The notes: generated by a model from the sequence alone, not told the origin. Shown: positions 1-6,391, counted from the stretch's first letter. The stretch: 7,598 bases of DNA from Dehalococcoidia bacterium (GCA_012270525.1 JAAXIE010000079.1:1-7598), one strand, 5' to 3'. Translations and numbers: made by a program.

Positions 1-1634
1 TAGTAGGCCCAGATGTGGTCCCGCCCTTGGTGGTGCAATTCCTGCAGGGAAGCAATGGTATGGCGCAAGACCTCTCGGTCTGAGGGGTCAATGTGGTTGT
101 CGTCCAAGGCTTGTAGAGGGTCTAGCTCATCCTCGATGTAGGAGGCGATATCGGTCATCAGGGCATCGAAGGTCTCGGCTTCGTTGACCAGGCTGCGCGG
201 GAAGTCAAGGGCGATCTCGTTGTCGTCCCTGTCCCGGGCACGGATGGTGACCTGGTGTTCGCCGAACATGTCGTCGGTGCGGATGCGCAGTTGCAGGGAG
301 TCGCCCAGGTAGATGGGGACTGTTACAGGGCCGGAGAATCCCGCGTCGATGGCGGCTTGGATGGCTGGCTGGGCGGCCAGGACCCAAGCTGCGCGGGCAA
401 GGTGCACGGCCACAGGATGGATGTCGACGCCCGCGACGGAGATGCGCAGCCAGTCCAGCGTCTCCTTGGGGGAAAGACGCGCACTCTGGGCGGCTCCCAG
501 CAGGTGGGCCACGGCTTCTACCACGAAGGTGCCGGAGCCACAGGCAGGGTCGAGAATGGTCTTGCCGAGAGGGTCGGGCACGAGTTCGCGCACCATGGAC
601 CTCGCCAGCCAAGCGGGTGTGTAGTACTCCCCCAACTGCCTGCGTTCCTCGGCGGGTATGACGGCCTCGTAGAGGATAGATGGCATATCGGAAGGGGCCT
701 GGCGCCAATCGAAACGGGCGACGCGACGCGCAAGGGTCTGCAGGAAGGGGGCGCCACCGGGAACCTCGTTGGGCCAGGAGAAGAAATCGGACTCGACGAC
801 GCCCTGCAGGCCTGTCTGGTAGAAGAAATGGCGCCCCGCCAGCAGGTCGGTGGGATTGTTCTCCGCCAGTTGCCGGATGTCGATGCCAAAGCGGGCTTGC
901 AGAGCCATGCCGACCACGGCGACGAGGTAGGTGTGCTGCACGAACAGCGTGTCCAGGTCGGCGCGGCCAGTGGCGACCTCCCCCATGGCGGTGCGCAGAA
1001 GGTCGTACCAGAGTTGTCGCTTGACACGCATGGTCTCGCTGGACTGGAAGCGTCCGTAGAGAGTGAGAAGCTCGCGAATTTCCTGCTCGTAGCGGGGGCT
1101 CTTCGGTCCGAACTGTTTCTCCACGGACTCGGCAGTGGGGGGCAGGTGCTCGTAGGAGACTAGGGCTTGGTCGCGGAGCCATTCATAGAGACGTAGCCCC
1201 ATTTCCGCGTTCTGCAGGGTGAAGAAGTAGGGAAGCTTGTCCCCGGGCGGGCCTGCGTTGGGCCAGCGAAGGAGCCAGTGCTGGCCGTCGGTGAGGATGC
1301 CCATGCGGACGCGGCCCTGGGCTTCTGACGCCCTCAGGTAGTCGTCGAGCTGGCGGATGTAGGCGTCGTCAAATTCGCGGCCGCGGCCGGTGCGAATCCC
1401 GCGTTTGACCTCGATGAAGGTATCGAGGGCGGTGAGGTCGACGGCACGGCGGGACGTGTCAGCGGGAGGGTTTTCCTCGACTATCTCATCTGCGCGGGCA
1501 AGGCCCGTTAGCGTCAGGAAATCGCGGAGGGCACTGGTGATGTTGGCTTCCGGCTCGGCAGCATCGTGCCTACGCAGCATCTCCGAAGCTGCCCGGTTGC
1601 ATACGGACTCGTCGAATGGGACCTGCTCCACCAC
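1..1634 (-). CDS. Restriction-modification enzyme: PD-(D/E)xK-like nuclease plus N6-adenine DNA methyltransferase (3' end beyond left edge)
   Basis: The minus-strand frame is open from a GTG at 1634 to the left edge, giving 544 codons and no stop, so the C-terminus is missing. The N-terminal region has a nuclease-like core, with D66 in RRAVDL and E75-x-K77 in FIEVKRG, as in the nuclease domains of type IIG and type ISP enzymes. A helical linker leads to GEYYTP (residues 335-340), the usual lead-in of type I/IIG adenine methyltransferases. SAM-binding motif I is DPACGSGTF (from D362), and a motif-II-like acidic residue follows at D404 in GVDIHP. The catalytic NPPY motif would lie past the edge. 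The protein probably methylates adenine in host DNA and cuts DNA lacking the mark, from one polypeptide. I chose the GTG at 1634 because GGAGAGG lies 7 nt upstream; in-frame GTGs at 1655 and 1667 are possible. It lies 53 bp after the TPP gene on the same strand and may share its transcript. The MTase assignment is strong. The nuclease is inferred from motif spacing only. Confidence 0.85.
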   Translation of the reverse strand, partial: MVEQVPFDESVCNRAASEMLRRHDAAEPEANITSALRDFLTLTGLARADEIVEENPPADTSRRAVDLTALDTFIEVKRGIRTGRGREFDDAYIRQLDDYLRASEAQGRVRMGILTDGQHWLLRWPNAGPPGDKLPYFFTLQNAEMGLRLYEWLRDQALVSYEHLPPTAESVEKQFGPKSPRYEQEIRELLTLYGRFQSSETMRVKRQLWYDLLRTAMGEVATGRADLDTLFVQHTYLVAVVGMALQARFGIDIRQLAENNPTDLLAGRHFFYQTGLQGVVESDFFSWPNEVPGGAPFLQTLARRVARFDWRQAPSDMPSILYEAVIPAEERRQLGEYYTPAWLARSMVRELVPDPLGKTILDPACGSGTFVVEAVAHLLGAAQSARLSPKETLDWLRISVAGVDIHPVAVHLARAAWVLAAQPAIQAAIDAGFSGPVTVPIYLGDSLQLRIRTDDMFGEHQVTIRARDRDDNEIALDFPRSLVNEAETFDALMTDIASYIEDELDPLQALDDNHIDPSDREVLRHTIASLQELHHQGRDHIWAY

Positions 1635-1641
1635 TGCCAGA

Positions 1642-1648
1642 CCTCTCC
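1642..1648 (-). promoter_or_regulatory. Ribosome binding site of the restriction-modification gene
   Basis: GGAGAGG on the minus strand lies 7 nt before the GTG at 1634. This site decides the start, because the first in-frame ATG is well inside the protein and the other GTGs upstream have no comparable Shine-Dalgarno sequence. Confidence 0.5.
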
Positions 1649-1687
1649 GATGCACATGCCCGTCCACGACCAGCCTAGGACGTCTCC

Positions 1688-3298
1688 CTAATACGGACGC
1701 GGCATCATCTGCACGGGGACCTCGATTAGCGTGGGGCGGTTGTTGGCGAGGGCCTCGCGCACGCATCCGCCCAGTTCTTCGGGACCGTGGGCCCGCATTC
1801 CGTCAACGCCATAGGCCTCGGCCAGCTTCACGAAGTCGGGATTGAGCAGGTGGCTGCCAAGACTCCGACCGTCGAAAAGGGTCTGCATCTCGCGCAGGAC
1901 GTTGCCGAAGGCCCCGTCGTTGAACACCACGGCCACGATGTTGATGCCGTGCTGGACCGCTGTCGACAGTTCGTTGGATGCGAACTGGAAGCCACCATCG
2001 CCGGAGACGGACACCACGGCCCGGTCGGGGTGAGCTACCTTGGCCCCCATGGCAGTGGGGAAGGCGAACCCGAGGTTGCCCTGGTATGAGGAGGTCAGGT
2101 AGGTCGCTTGCTCGTAGGCGGGCCAGTGGGCATGGCTGTAGTAACCGACCTGGGTCTGCCCCATGGCCACGATGCCGTCGTCGGGTATGTTTTCGCGCAG
2201 GGCCCGCATCAGGGAACTCTGGGGTTCGGTGGCCATCATCACGTCGTGACGTTGCTGGCGGAAAGCCTCGGTCGCGGCACGGCGGGATGCCCGGGCGGGC
2301 TGGTGCCCCAGCAGGTCGTACAACCTCTCCAGGGAGAGGCGGGCATCGCCCACGAGGGGCTGGGTGTTGGGGTGGTTGCGGCCGATCTCTTCGGGGTCGA
2401 CATCGATCTGCAGGACCTTCTTCGATTCATCAAGGCCGGGGGCGATGAAGCGCGTGCCCACCGCAATGACGAGGTCGCACTCCTCGGCGATGAACCTGCG
2501 CATCACGTCGCCCTGGGGATTGACGCCACCGCGACAGGTGCCAAGGTAGAGGTAGTGACGGGCTGAGATTGCCCCCTTCCCTTCGGGCGTTGTGACGACG
2601 GGGGCCTGCAGGTGCTCCGCCAGACGGGTCAGGGCTTCGGAGCAGCGCGACCATATGGCCCCGCCACCGGCCCAGATGGCAACCCGCTCGCTCTTGGCGA
2701 TGAGGGCGGCGGCCTGCTCAAGTTCGCTCTCGTCGGGGGCTTGGGGCCCGTACACGCCCGGCTCCTGGAGTTGGATGTCGGCGACCCGGGCGAGGGTCTC
2801 TGGGGGAATCTCGATCTCCACAGGACGCGGGCGTCCCGTCTTCATCTGGTGGAAGGCCTCGTGCACGGCCCCTGGTATCTCAGTTGGGTCGAGGACCCGG
2901 GCACACCACTTCGTGATGGTGCGCACCACGTCGAGCTGGTCGTTGATTTCGTGGAGAATGCCCTTGTTCTGGCCGATGCCGTTTATGTTGATCTGTCCCG
3001 ACACCAGAAACACTGGGGATGAGGCTGCGTAGGCATCGCACAAGCCCGCCGAGGCATTGAGCACTCCGGGGCCGGGGACGACGAGAGAGGTCCCCACTTC
3101 GCCCCCGGTGCGGGCATAGCCGTCGGCCATGTAGGTGGTTCCCTGCTCGTGACGGGTGGTGATGAACCGGATTTCGGGCTGAGCTTCCAGCCCTTCCATG
3201 GCGTGGTATAGCTGCACACCCGGCAACCCGAAAATCACCCTCACACCTTCGCGGGCCAGGGACTTGGCCAAGGCTTGTCCGCCCGTCATCTCTGCCAC
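1688..3298 (-). CDS. Thiamine diphosphate-dependent enzyme, acetolactate synthase/benzoylformate decarboxylase family
   Basis: A complete 536-residue protein with the three-domain plan of the family. The N-terminal Pyr domain carries the cofactor-activating glutamate E51 in RHEQGTTYMADGYAR. The central domain ends in IDVDPEEIGRN...VGDAR (about 298-319). The C-terminal PP domain has the TPP/Mg motif, GDG at 433-435 and N460 in FNDGAFGN. Such enzymes decarboxylate or ligate 2-oxo acids in the cytoplasm. E51 argues against glyoxylate carboligase, which lacks this glutamate, and the family as a whole cannot be resolved to a substrate. The GTG start at 3298 has AGAGGAG 8 nt upstream and gives an N-terminus (MAEMTGGQALAKSL) in register with relatives. 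An ATG at 3328 and an open frame back to 3526 are possible but add unrelated residues. It diverges from the coxG cluster across a 323-bp gap and is followed after 53 bp by the restriction-modification gene. The fold is very secure; the substrate is unknown. Confidence 0.93.
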   Translation of the reverse strand: MAEMTGGQALAKSLAREGVRVIFGLPGVQLYHAMEGLEAQPEIRFITTRHEQGTTYMADGYARTGGEVGTSLVVPGPGVLNASAGLCDAYAASSPVFLVSGQININGIGQNKGILHEINDQLDVVRTITKWCARVLDPTEIPGAVHEAFHQMKTGRPRPVEIEIPPETLARVADIQLQEPGVYGPQAPDESELEQAAALIAKSERVAIWAGGGAIWSRCSEALTRLAEHLQAPVVTTPEGKGAISARHYLYLGTCRGGVNPQGDVMRRFIAEECDLVIAVGTRFIAPGLDESKKVLQIDVDPEEIGRNHPNTQPLVGDARLSLERLYDLLGHQPARASRRAATEAFRQQRHDVMMATEPQSSLMRALRENIPDDGIVAMGQTQVGYYSHAHWPAYEQATYLTSSYQGNLGFAFPTAMGAKVAHPDRAVVSVSGDGGFQFASNELSTAVQHGINIVAVVFNDGAFGNVLREMQTLFDGRSLGSHLLNPDFVKLAEAYGVDGMRAHGPEELGGCVREALANNRPTLIEVPVQMMPRPY

Positions 3299-3306
3299 GT
3301 TTAAGA

Positions 3307-3313
3307 CTCCTCT
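3307..3313 (-). promoter_or_regulatory. Ribosome binding site of the TPP enzyme gene
   Basis: AGAGGAG on the minus strand lies 8 nt before the GTG at 3298. It favours that start over the ATG at 3328, which has only a purine run directly abutting it. Confidence 0.5.
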
Positions 3314-3365
3314 TGGCCCCGAGGACATCTCTTCTTGAGGCAGTGCCTGCGGGCCTTGCTTGGTA

Positions 3366-3383
3366 ACGCGCGTTGTACGCGCG
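3366..3383. repeat. Tandem ACGCGCG repeats, possible operator
   Basis: ACGCGCG occurs at 3366-3372 and again at 3377-3383, an 11-bp period, close to one helical turn. The first copy also forms the centre of a perfect 10-bp palindrome, AACGCGCGTT (3365-3374). TGGT at 3361-3364 and ACCA at 3387-3390 flank the pair. If the -10 proposed for the TPP gene is right, the repeats sit just over and after its transcription start, where a repressor would act. The repeats are seen directly; the regulatory role is inferred. Confidence 0.35.
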
Positions 3384-3389
3384 AACACC

Positions 3390-3397
3390 AGTGTAGC
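3390..3397 (-). promoter_or_regulatory. Possible extended -10 promoter element of the TPP gene
   Basis: The minus strand reads GCTACACT, preceded by T, forming TG-C-TACACT: an extended -10 TG dinucleotide and a hexamer matching TATAAT at four of six positions. No good -35 is visible at 16-18 nt. Transcription would start near 3383, giving a leader of about 85 nt. Weak evidence from the sequence alone. Confidence 0.25.
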
Positions 3398-3527
3398 ACA
3401 GGGGATGGAGGGACTGCTGCCCCAAGGGTGGCCCGGCAGCGACCAGACGCTCGGCCATACACTGGTCCTGGCTTTCGCCGGGGCGCTCAGCCACCCCGGT
3501 CGGCCCGGTGGGTGACCACATTCCAAG

Positions 3528-3556
3528 TTGACACTCAGCTATGGCCATGATAGCCT
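3528..3556 (+). promoter_or_regulatory. Candidate promoter of the coxG cluster
   Basis: A perfect TTGACA (-35) at 3528-3533 is followed after 17 bp by TAGCCT (3551-3556), which matches TATAAT at three positions. Transcription would begin near 3563, about 60 nt before coxG. The -35 and spacing are good; the -10 is weak. Confidence 0.4.
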
Positions 3557-3621
3557 GCGGGCTGCCTCAGACGTGGCAAAAAGACCCCTAGCGCAGCAAG
3601 AAAAGCCGAATACGAGAGTCC

Positions 3622-4065
3622 ATGGATATCAAGGGAAACGTCCTTCTTCACAACCCCCCCGCTCGCGTGTGGGAAGCCCTGAACGACCCCGAAATCCTCT
3701 CCCGATGCACCCCCGGTTGCAAGGTGTTCGAACCCGTTGCAGACAACGAATACCGCGTCGTCTTGGAACTGGGCCTGGCCGCGGTGAAGGGCACCTACGA
3801 GGGCCGGATCGTGATCACCGATAGCGTGCCCGGCACGTCGTACCGCATGTCGGTATCGGGCGAAGGGCTCACCGGGTTCGTGCGGGGCGACGGCACGGTG
3901 GCACTGGCGGAAGAGGGCGAAAGCACTCGCTTGACCTACGACGTGGACGCCCAGGTAGGCGGGGCCATCGCAGGCGTGGGCCAGAGGGTGATGGGGGGCA
4001 TCTCCAAGATGATGGTCGGGCAGTTCTTCTCCAAGCTGGAGAAAGAAATCGATGCTTCATCGTAA
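3622..4065 (+). CDS. coxG: CO dehydrogenase subunit G (CoxG) family protein, SRPBCC fold
   Basis: A 147-residue protein that reads as CoxG along its length. It opens with the SRPBCC signature MDIKGNVLLHNPPARVWEALNDPEIL and a CTPGC segment. It continues through the strand pattern LAAVKGTYEGRI and the typical LTYDVDAQVGGAIAGVGQRVMGGISKMM region, and closes with an amphipathic helix. CoxG proteins accompany aerobic molybdenum CO dehydrogenases and related hydroxylases, and are implicated in membrane attachment and hand-over of electrons to quinone. The protein is short and lacks an obvious C-terminal transmembrane anchor. The Shine-Dalgarno is weak (GAGAG about 3 nt before the ATG). It is the first gene of the plus-strand cluster, 63 bp before the FAD subunit. 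The family is secure. Which hydroxylase it serves is not, since no large subunit is present. Confidence 0.9.
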   Translation: MDIKGNVLLHNPPARVWEALNDPEILSRCTPGCKVFEPVADNEYRVVLELGLAAVKGTYEGRIVITDSVPGTSYRMSVSGEGLTGFVRGDGTVALAEEGESTRLTYDVDAQVGGAIAGVGQRVMGGISKMMVGQFFSKLEKEIDASS

Positions 4066-4128
4066 GCCTGCACTGGGTCTCTATGCCACTGGACTCACCG
4101 CTGACCAACGGAACAGGGAGGGACTGGA

Positions 4129-5010
4129 ATGAAGCCAGCCCGCTTTGATTACTACGCACCGCAGAGCCTAGAGGAAGCCCTCTCCCTGCTGTCGCAGCAC
4201 GGCGACGATGCCAAGGTGCTGGCGGGCGGCCAGAGCCTCATGCCTCTGATGGCCATGCGCTTGGCCCGCCCACCGGTGGTTGTGGACATCAACCGCATCG
4301 GGGCCTTGGAGCACATCACCGAAACGGCAGGTGGCGGGCTCAATATCGGGGCCCTCACGCGGGAGCGCACCGTGGAGCTTTCCGACGTTGTGCGCCAGCA
4401 GTTCCCCATGCTGTCGGCCATGGTGCCCCACATAGGACACTTCCAGATCAGGAACCGTGGCACGGTGGGGGGCAGCATCGCCCACGCCGACCCATCTGCC
4501 GAGTGGCCCGCCTTCGCCATCGCGTCCGACGCCCAGGTTGTGCTCCAAGGGGCGGGCGGTACCCGCGAGGTGGATGCTGGCAACTTTTTCGTGACCTATT
4601 TCACCACAGCCGTGGAGACGGGCGAGATGGTCACCGAGGTGCGCCTGCCGGGCAGCGGCGACGGCTGGGGCTGGGGCTTCGAGGAGGTCTGCCGTCGCCA
4701 CGGCGACTTCGCCATGACGGGTGCCTTCACCCGGGTGCATCTGGACTCCAATGGGGCCTGCGACGACTCGCGAATAGTGATCTTCGGCGTCGGAGGGACC
4801 CCGGTGCGGGTTGAGTCGGCTGAAGAGGCCCTGCGTGGCAGCAACGGCGACTTGCCATCGCTGGAGCAGGTCGCAGCCGCGGTGTCCGAGGCCCTGGACC
4901 CCGATTCCGACATACATGCCTCGGCTCTCTATCGCAAGGAGGTTTCGGGCGTGATGGCCCGCCGGGCCTTGGTTGCAGCCTTCCGCAGGGCCAGAGGAGA
5001 GGAGAATTAG
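4129..5010 (+). CDS. coxM: Molybdenum hydroxylase FAD-binding medium subunit (CoxM-like)
   Basis: 293 residues, the usual length of CoxM. It carries the two FAD-binding motifs of the family: AGGQSL at 32-37 and TVGGSIAHADP at 112-122, preceded by IRNRG. The C-terminal domain ends with YRKEVSGVMARRAL (about 268-281), typical of the CO dehydrogenase/xanthine dehydrogenase FAD subunits. In these complexes electrons pass from the molybdenum centre through two [2Fe-2S] clusters to this FAD and then to the acceptor. The ATG at 4129 is preceded by GGGAGGGA (4116-4123). The stop codon directly abuts the start of the next gene, so the two subunits are probably translated together. The fold is certain; assignment to CO rather than another substrate (xanthine, nicotinate, aldehydes) cannot be made from this subunit. 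Confidence 0.92.
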   Translation: MKPARFDYYAPQSLEEALSLLSQHGDDAKVLAGGQSLMPLMAMRLARPPVVVDINRIGALEHITETAGGGLNIGALTRERTVELSDVVRQQFPMLSAMVPHIGHFQIRNRGTVGGSIAHADPSAEWPAFAIASDAQVVLQGAGGTREVDAGNFFVTYFTTAVETGEMVTEVRLPGSGDGWGWGFEEVCRRHGDFAMTGAFTRVHLDSNGACDDSRIVIFGVGGTPVRVESAEEALRGSNGDLPSLEQVAAAVSEALDPDSDIHASALYRKEVSGVMARRALVAAFRRARGEEN

Positions 5011-5484
5011 ATGAGCGAGACAGGACAGGTCCGCCTGACGGTCAACGGGAAGTACTACGAACGGACTGCTCCCGTCCGCATGACTCTCGCCGACTTCCTG
5101 CGCGAAGAGTTGGACCTCACCGGCACCCACTTGGGCTGCGAGCACGGCGTCTGCGGAGCATGCACCCTGCTTTTCAACGGGCAGGCAGTGCGTTCCTGCC
5201 TGTTGCTCGCGGTGCAGGCCGACGGGGCGGAGCTAATGACGGTCGAGGGCCTGGCCGACGGCGACCAGTTGCACCCGTTGCAGCAGGCCTTCCAGGACAA
5301 CCACGCCCTGCAGTGCGGCTTCTGCACCCCCGGCTTCCTGATGACCCTGTACGCCTTCCTGCGGGACACGCCCAATCCCACCGAAGCGCAGATACGGGAG
5401 GGCATGTCGGGCAACATCTGTCGCTGCACGGGATACCTGCCCATCATCGCAGCCGCAAAGCAGGCCTCGTCCGCATTTCACTAG
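5011..5484 (+). CDS. coxS: Molybdenum hydroxylase [2Fe-2S] small subunit (CoxS-like)
   Basis: 157 residues with all eight cluster cysteines. The N-terminal plant-ferredoxin-type cluster uses C43, C48 and C51 (GCEHGVCGACT) plus C63. The C-terminal helical-domain cluster uses C102 and C105 (CGFCTPG) and C137 and C139 (NICRCTGY). The protein relays electrons from the molybdopterin subunit to the FAD subunit. Its ATG follows the FAD-subunit stop without a spacer, and AGGAGAGGAG just upstream serves as its ribosome binding site. In form I cox operons the large subunit follows directly after coxS; here 71 bp of noncoding DNA and a VOC gene follow instead. No ligand is missing, so this looks like a working electron-transfer subunit. 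Confidence 0.95.
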   Translation: MSETGQVRLTVNGKYYERTAPVRMTLADFLREELDLTGTHLGCEHGVCGACTLLFNGQAVRSCLLLAVQADGAELMTVEGLADGDQLHPLQQAFQDNHALQCGFCTPGFLMTLYAFLRDTPNPTEAQIREGMSGNICRCTGYLPIIAAAKQASSAFH

Positions 5485-5495
5485 GAGATGGTATT

Positions 5496-5520
5496 CTGGG
5501 CCGCTGGGTCAGTGGCCTAG
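5496..5520 (+). other. Hairpin between coxS and the VOC genes
   Basis: CTGGGCCGCT and AGTGGCCTAG form a 10-bp stem, including two G-U pairs, around a 5-base GGGTC loop, starting 12 nt after the coxS stop. No T-run follows, so it is not a canonical intrinsic terminator. It could be a transcript-processing or 3'-stabilising structure that sets cox expression apart from the VOC genes. Confidence 0.4.
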
Positions 5521-5542
5521 CTGTCGTAACAATTCACTGATG

Positions 5543-5551
5543 AAGGAGAGG
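5543..5551 (+). promoter_or_regulatory. Strong ribosome binding site of the first VOC gene
   Basis: AAGGAGAGG stands 4 nt before the ATG at 5556, one of the closest matches to the Shine-Dalgarno consensus in the window. It suggests that this gene is translated independently of coxS. Confidence 0.5.
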
Positions 5552-5555
5552 CGAT

Positions 5556-5933
5556 ATGAACAGACTCAAGCACGTGGCAATCTTCACGCCCGATCCTGAG
5601 GCCACCGCCAAGTTCTACCAGGATGTCTTCGAGTTGGATGTGGCCGGCCCTGCTGGCAGCGGTTTCTATCTGACGGACGGGCACATCAACCTGGCTATCC
5701 TGAAGGCCCGCGAGGACGAAGAGGGGAAACCCATCTTCACCGGCATCGAACACTTCGGGTTCCAGGTCGACGACGTGGAAGAGACGCAACGCAAGCTGGC
5801 AGCAGCCGGGGCACCGGAGCTTCCTTCCCACGCTCCACCGGGTGGAGGGGCCTTCTACTACGAACTGAAATACTCCGGCCCCAACAAGCAGGTGGTGGAT
5901 GTATCGGGCAACGGCTGGGTCGGCACCGACTAG
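5556..5933 (+). CDS. VOC (glyoxalase/dioxygenase fold) family protein, first of a tandem pair
   Basis: 125 residues forming one VOC module of two beta-alpha-beta-beta-beta halves. It starts KHVAIFTPDPEATAKFY, continues YLTDGHINLAIL in the first half and HFGFQVDDVEE in the second, and ends VVDVSGNGWVG. Candidate metal ligands by position are H6, H66 and D115 (the last in VVDV, where many relatives have glutamate); E103 in YYELKY is conserved in the paralogue. VOC proteins include glyoxalase I, methylmalonyl-CoA epimerase, extradiol dioxygenases and resistance proteins, and nothing here identifies the reaction. It is likely cytoplasmic and may dimerise, possibly with its neighbour. Placement after coxS suggests a link to the same catabolic unit, but a hairpin separates them. 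The fold is secure; function unknown. Confidence 0.88.
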   Translation: MNRLKHVAIFTPDPEATAKFYQDVFELDVAGPAGSGFYLTDGHINLAILKAREDEEGKPIFTGIEHFGFQVDDVEETQRKLAAAGAPELPSHAPPGGGAFYYELKYSGPNKQVVDVSGNGWVGTD

Positions 5934-5981
5934 CATCCAGACCGGTCTTCACCTATTGAGGGCATGCCAGAAGGGAGTCCC

Positions 5982-6362
5982 ATGAGCAGGATCAAGCACA
6001 TAGCCATCCGCACCCCCGATGTCGAGCAGACCGCCAGCTTCTACATGGATGTGTTCGAGTTAACCGAGGCTGGCAAGGGGCGGAACGGCGTCTACCTGAC
6101 CGACGGCCACATTAATCTGGCCATCCTCAAGGTGCAGGACGCCGGACCCAATGCTGGCAAGACGGGCATCGATCATTTCGGCTTTCAGGTCGAGGACATG
6201 GACGAAGCAGCCTCCAAGCTGGAAACGGTCGGAGCGGAAGCCTTGGCCGTCCACACGCCTCCCCCATCCGCCGACGGCCAGTCCTACTACGAGGCGAAAT
6301 ACTTCGACCCCGTCGGCCAGGTGGTGGACGTCACCCACACCGGGTGGGTCGGAGCCCAGTAG
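5982..6362 (+). CDS. VOC (glyoxalase/dioxygenase fold) family protein, second of a tandem pair
   Basis: 126 residues, about 55% identical to the preceding VOC protein by eye. The same blocks appear in order: KHIAIRTPD, FYMDVFEL, YLTDGHINLAILK, HFGFQVED, YYEAKY, QVVDV and GWVG. The equivalent putative ligands H6, H65 and D116 are kept. The start at 5982 matches the paralogue's N-terminus and has AAGGGAG a few bases upstream. An in-frame ATG at 5964 would add only MPEGSP and lacks a better ribosome site. The two genes are 48 bp apart and were probably produced by tandem duplication. Most difference lies in the loop after AILK, where the second copy is one residue shorter, and in the segment before YYE. 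These may alter the substrate pocket. Reaction unknown. Confidence 0.87.
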   Translation: MSRIKHIAIRTPDVEQTASFYMDVFELTEAGKGRNGVYLTDGHINLAILKVQDAGPNAGKTGIDHFGFQVEDMDEAASKLETVGAEALAVHTPPPSADGQSYYEAKYFDPVGQVVDVTHTGWVGAQ

Positions 6363-6391
6363 AGGCCGAAGGACTAACCCCAAGCTACCTT

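Larger units (their letters stand above)
3299..3621. other. Divergent intergenic region between the TPP gene and coxG
   Basis: These 323 bases hold no convincing gene. The short open frames across them have no recognisable protein and no good start. The region should contain the promoters of both flanking genes. I can support a consensus -35 box for coxG, an extended -10-like site for the TPP gene, a pair of ACGCGCG repeats and a 9-bp inverted repeat, listed separately or under findings. Confidence 0.6.

Noticed and set aside
205..1182. Long open frames on both strands overlapping the restriction-modification gene (e.g. 205-1182 minus, 255-1163 plus, 518-1027 minus).
   Set aside because: Their translations are low-complexity, rich in R, P, H, S and G, with no family motifs. 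The minus-strand frame through the same bases gives a coherent nuclease-methyltransferase, so these are GC-driven shadows.
3299..3526. N-terminal extension of the TPP enzyme to an ATG at 3526.
   Set aside because: The extra 76 residues do not resemble the family, which starts at about MTGGQALAKSL. A good ribosome site lies before the GTG at 3298, and the extension would run through the likely promoter.
2880..3548. 222-codon minus-strand frame overlapping the start of the TPP gene.
   Set aside because: It is a shifted frame of the TPP gene, reading basic low-complexity sequence. It could mimic a frameshifted gene, but the TPP frame itself is intact throughout.
4168..5145. 325-codon open frame on the minus strand opposite coxM.
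   Set aside because: It lies antisense to two certain genes (CoxM and CoxS) and its product matches no family I recognise.
5939..5948. 10-bp palindrome AGACCGGTCT between the VOC genes.
   Set aside because: Several perfect 10-bp palindromes are expected by chance in a window of this size. No paired site or other support was found.
5964..5981. Upstream ATG for the second VOC protein (adds MPEGSP).
   Set aside because: The paralogue begins at the equivalent of 5982, and AAGGGAG is correctly spaced for 5982, not for 5964.
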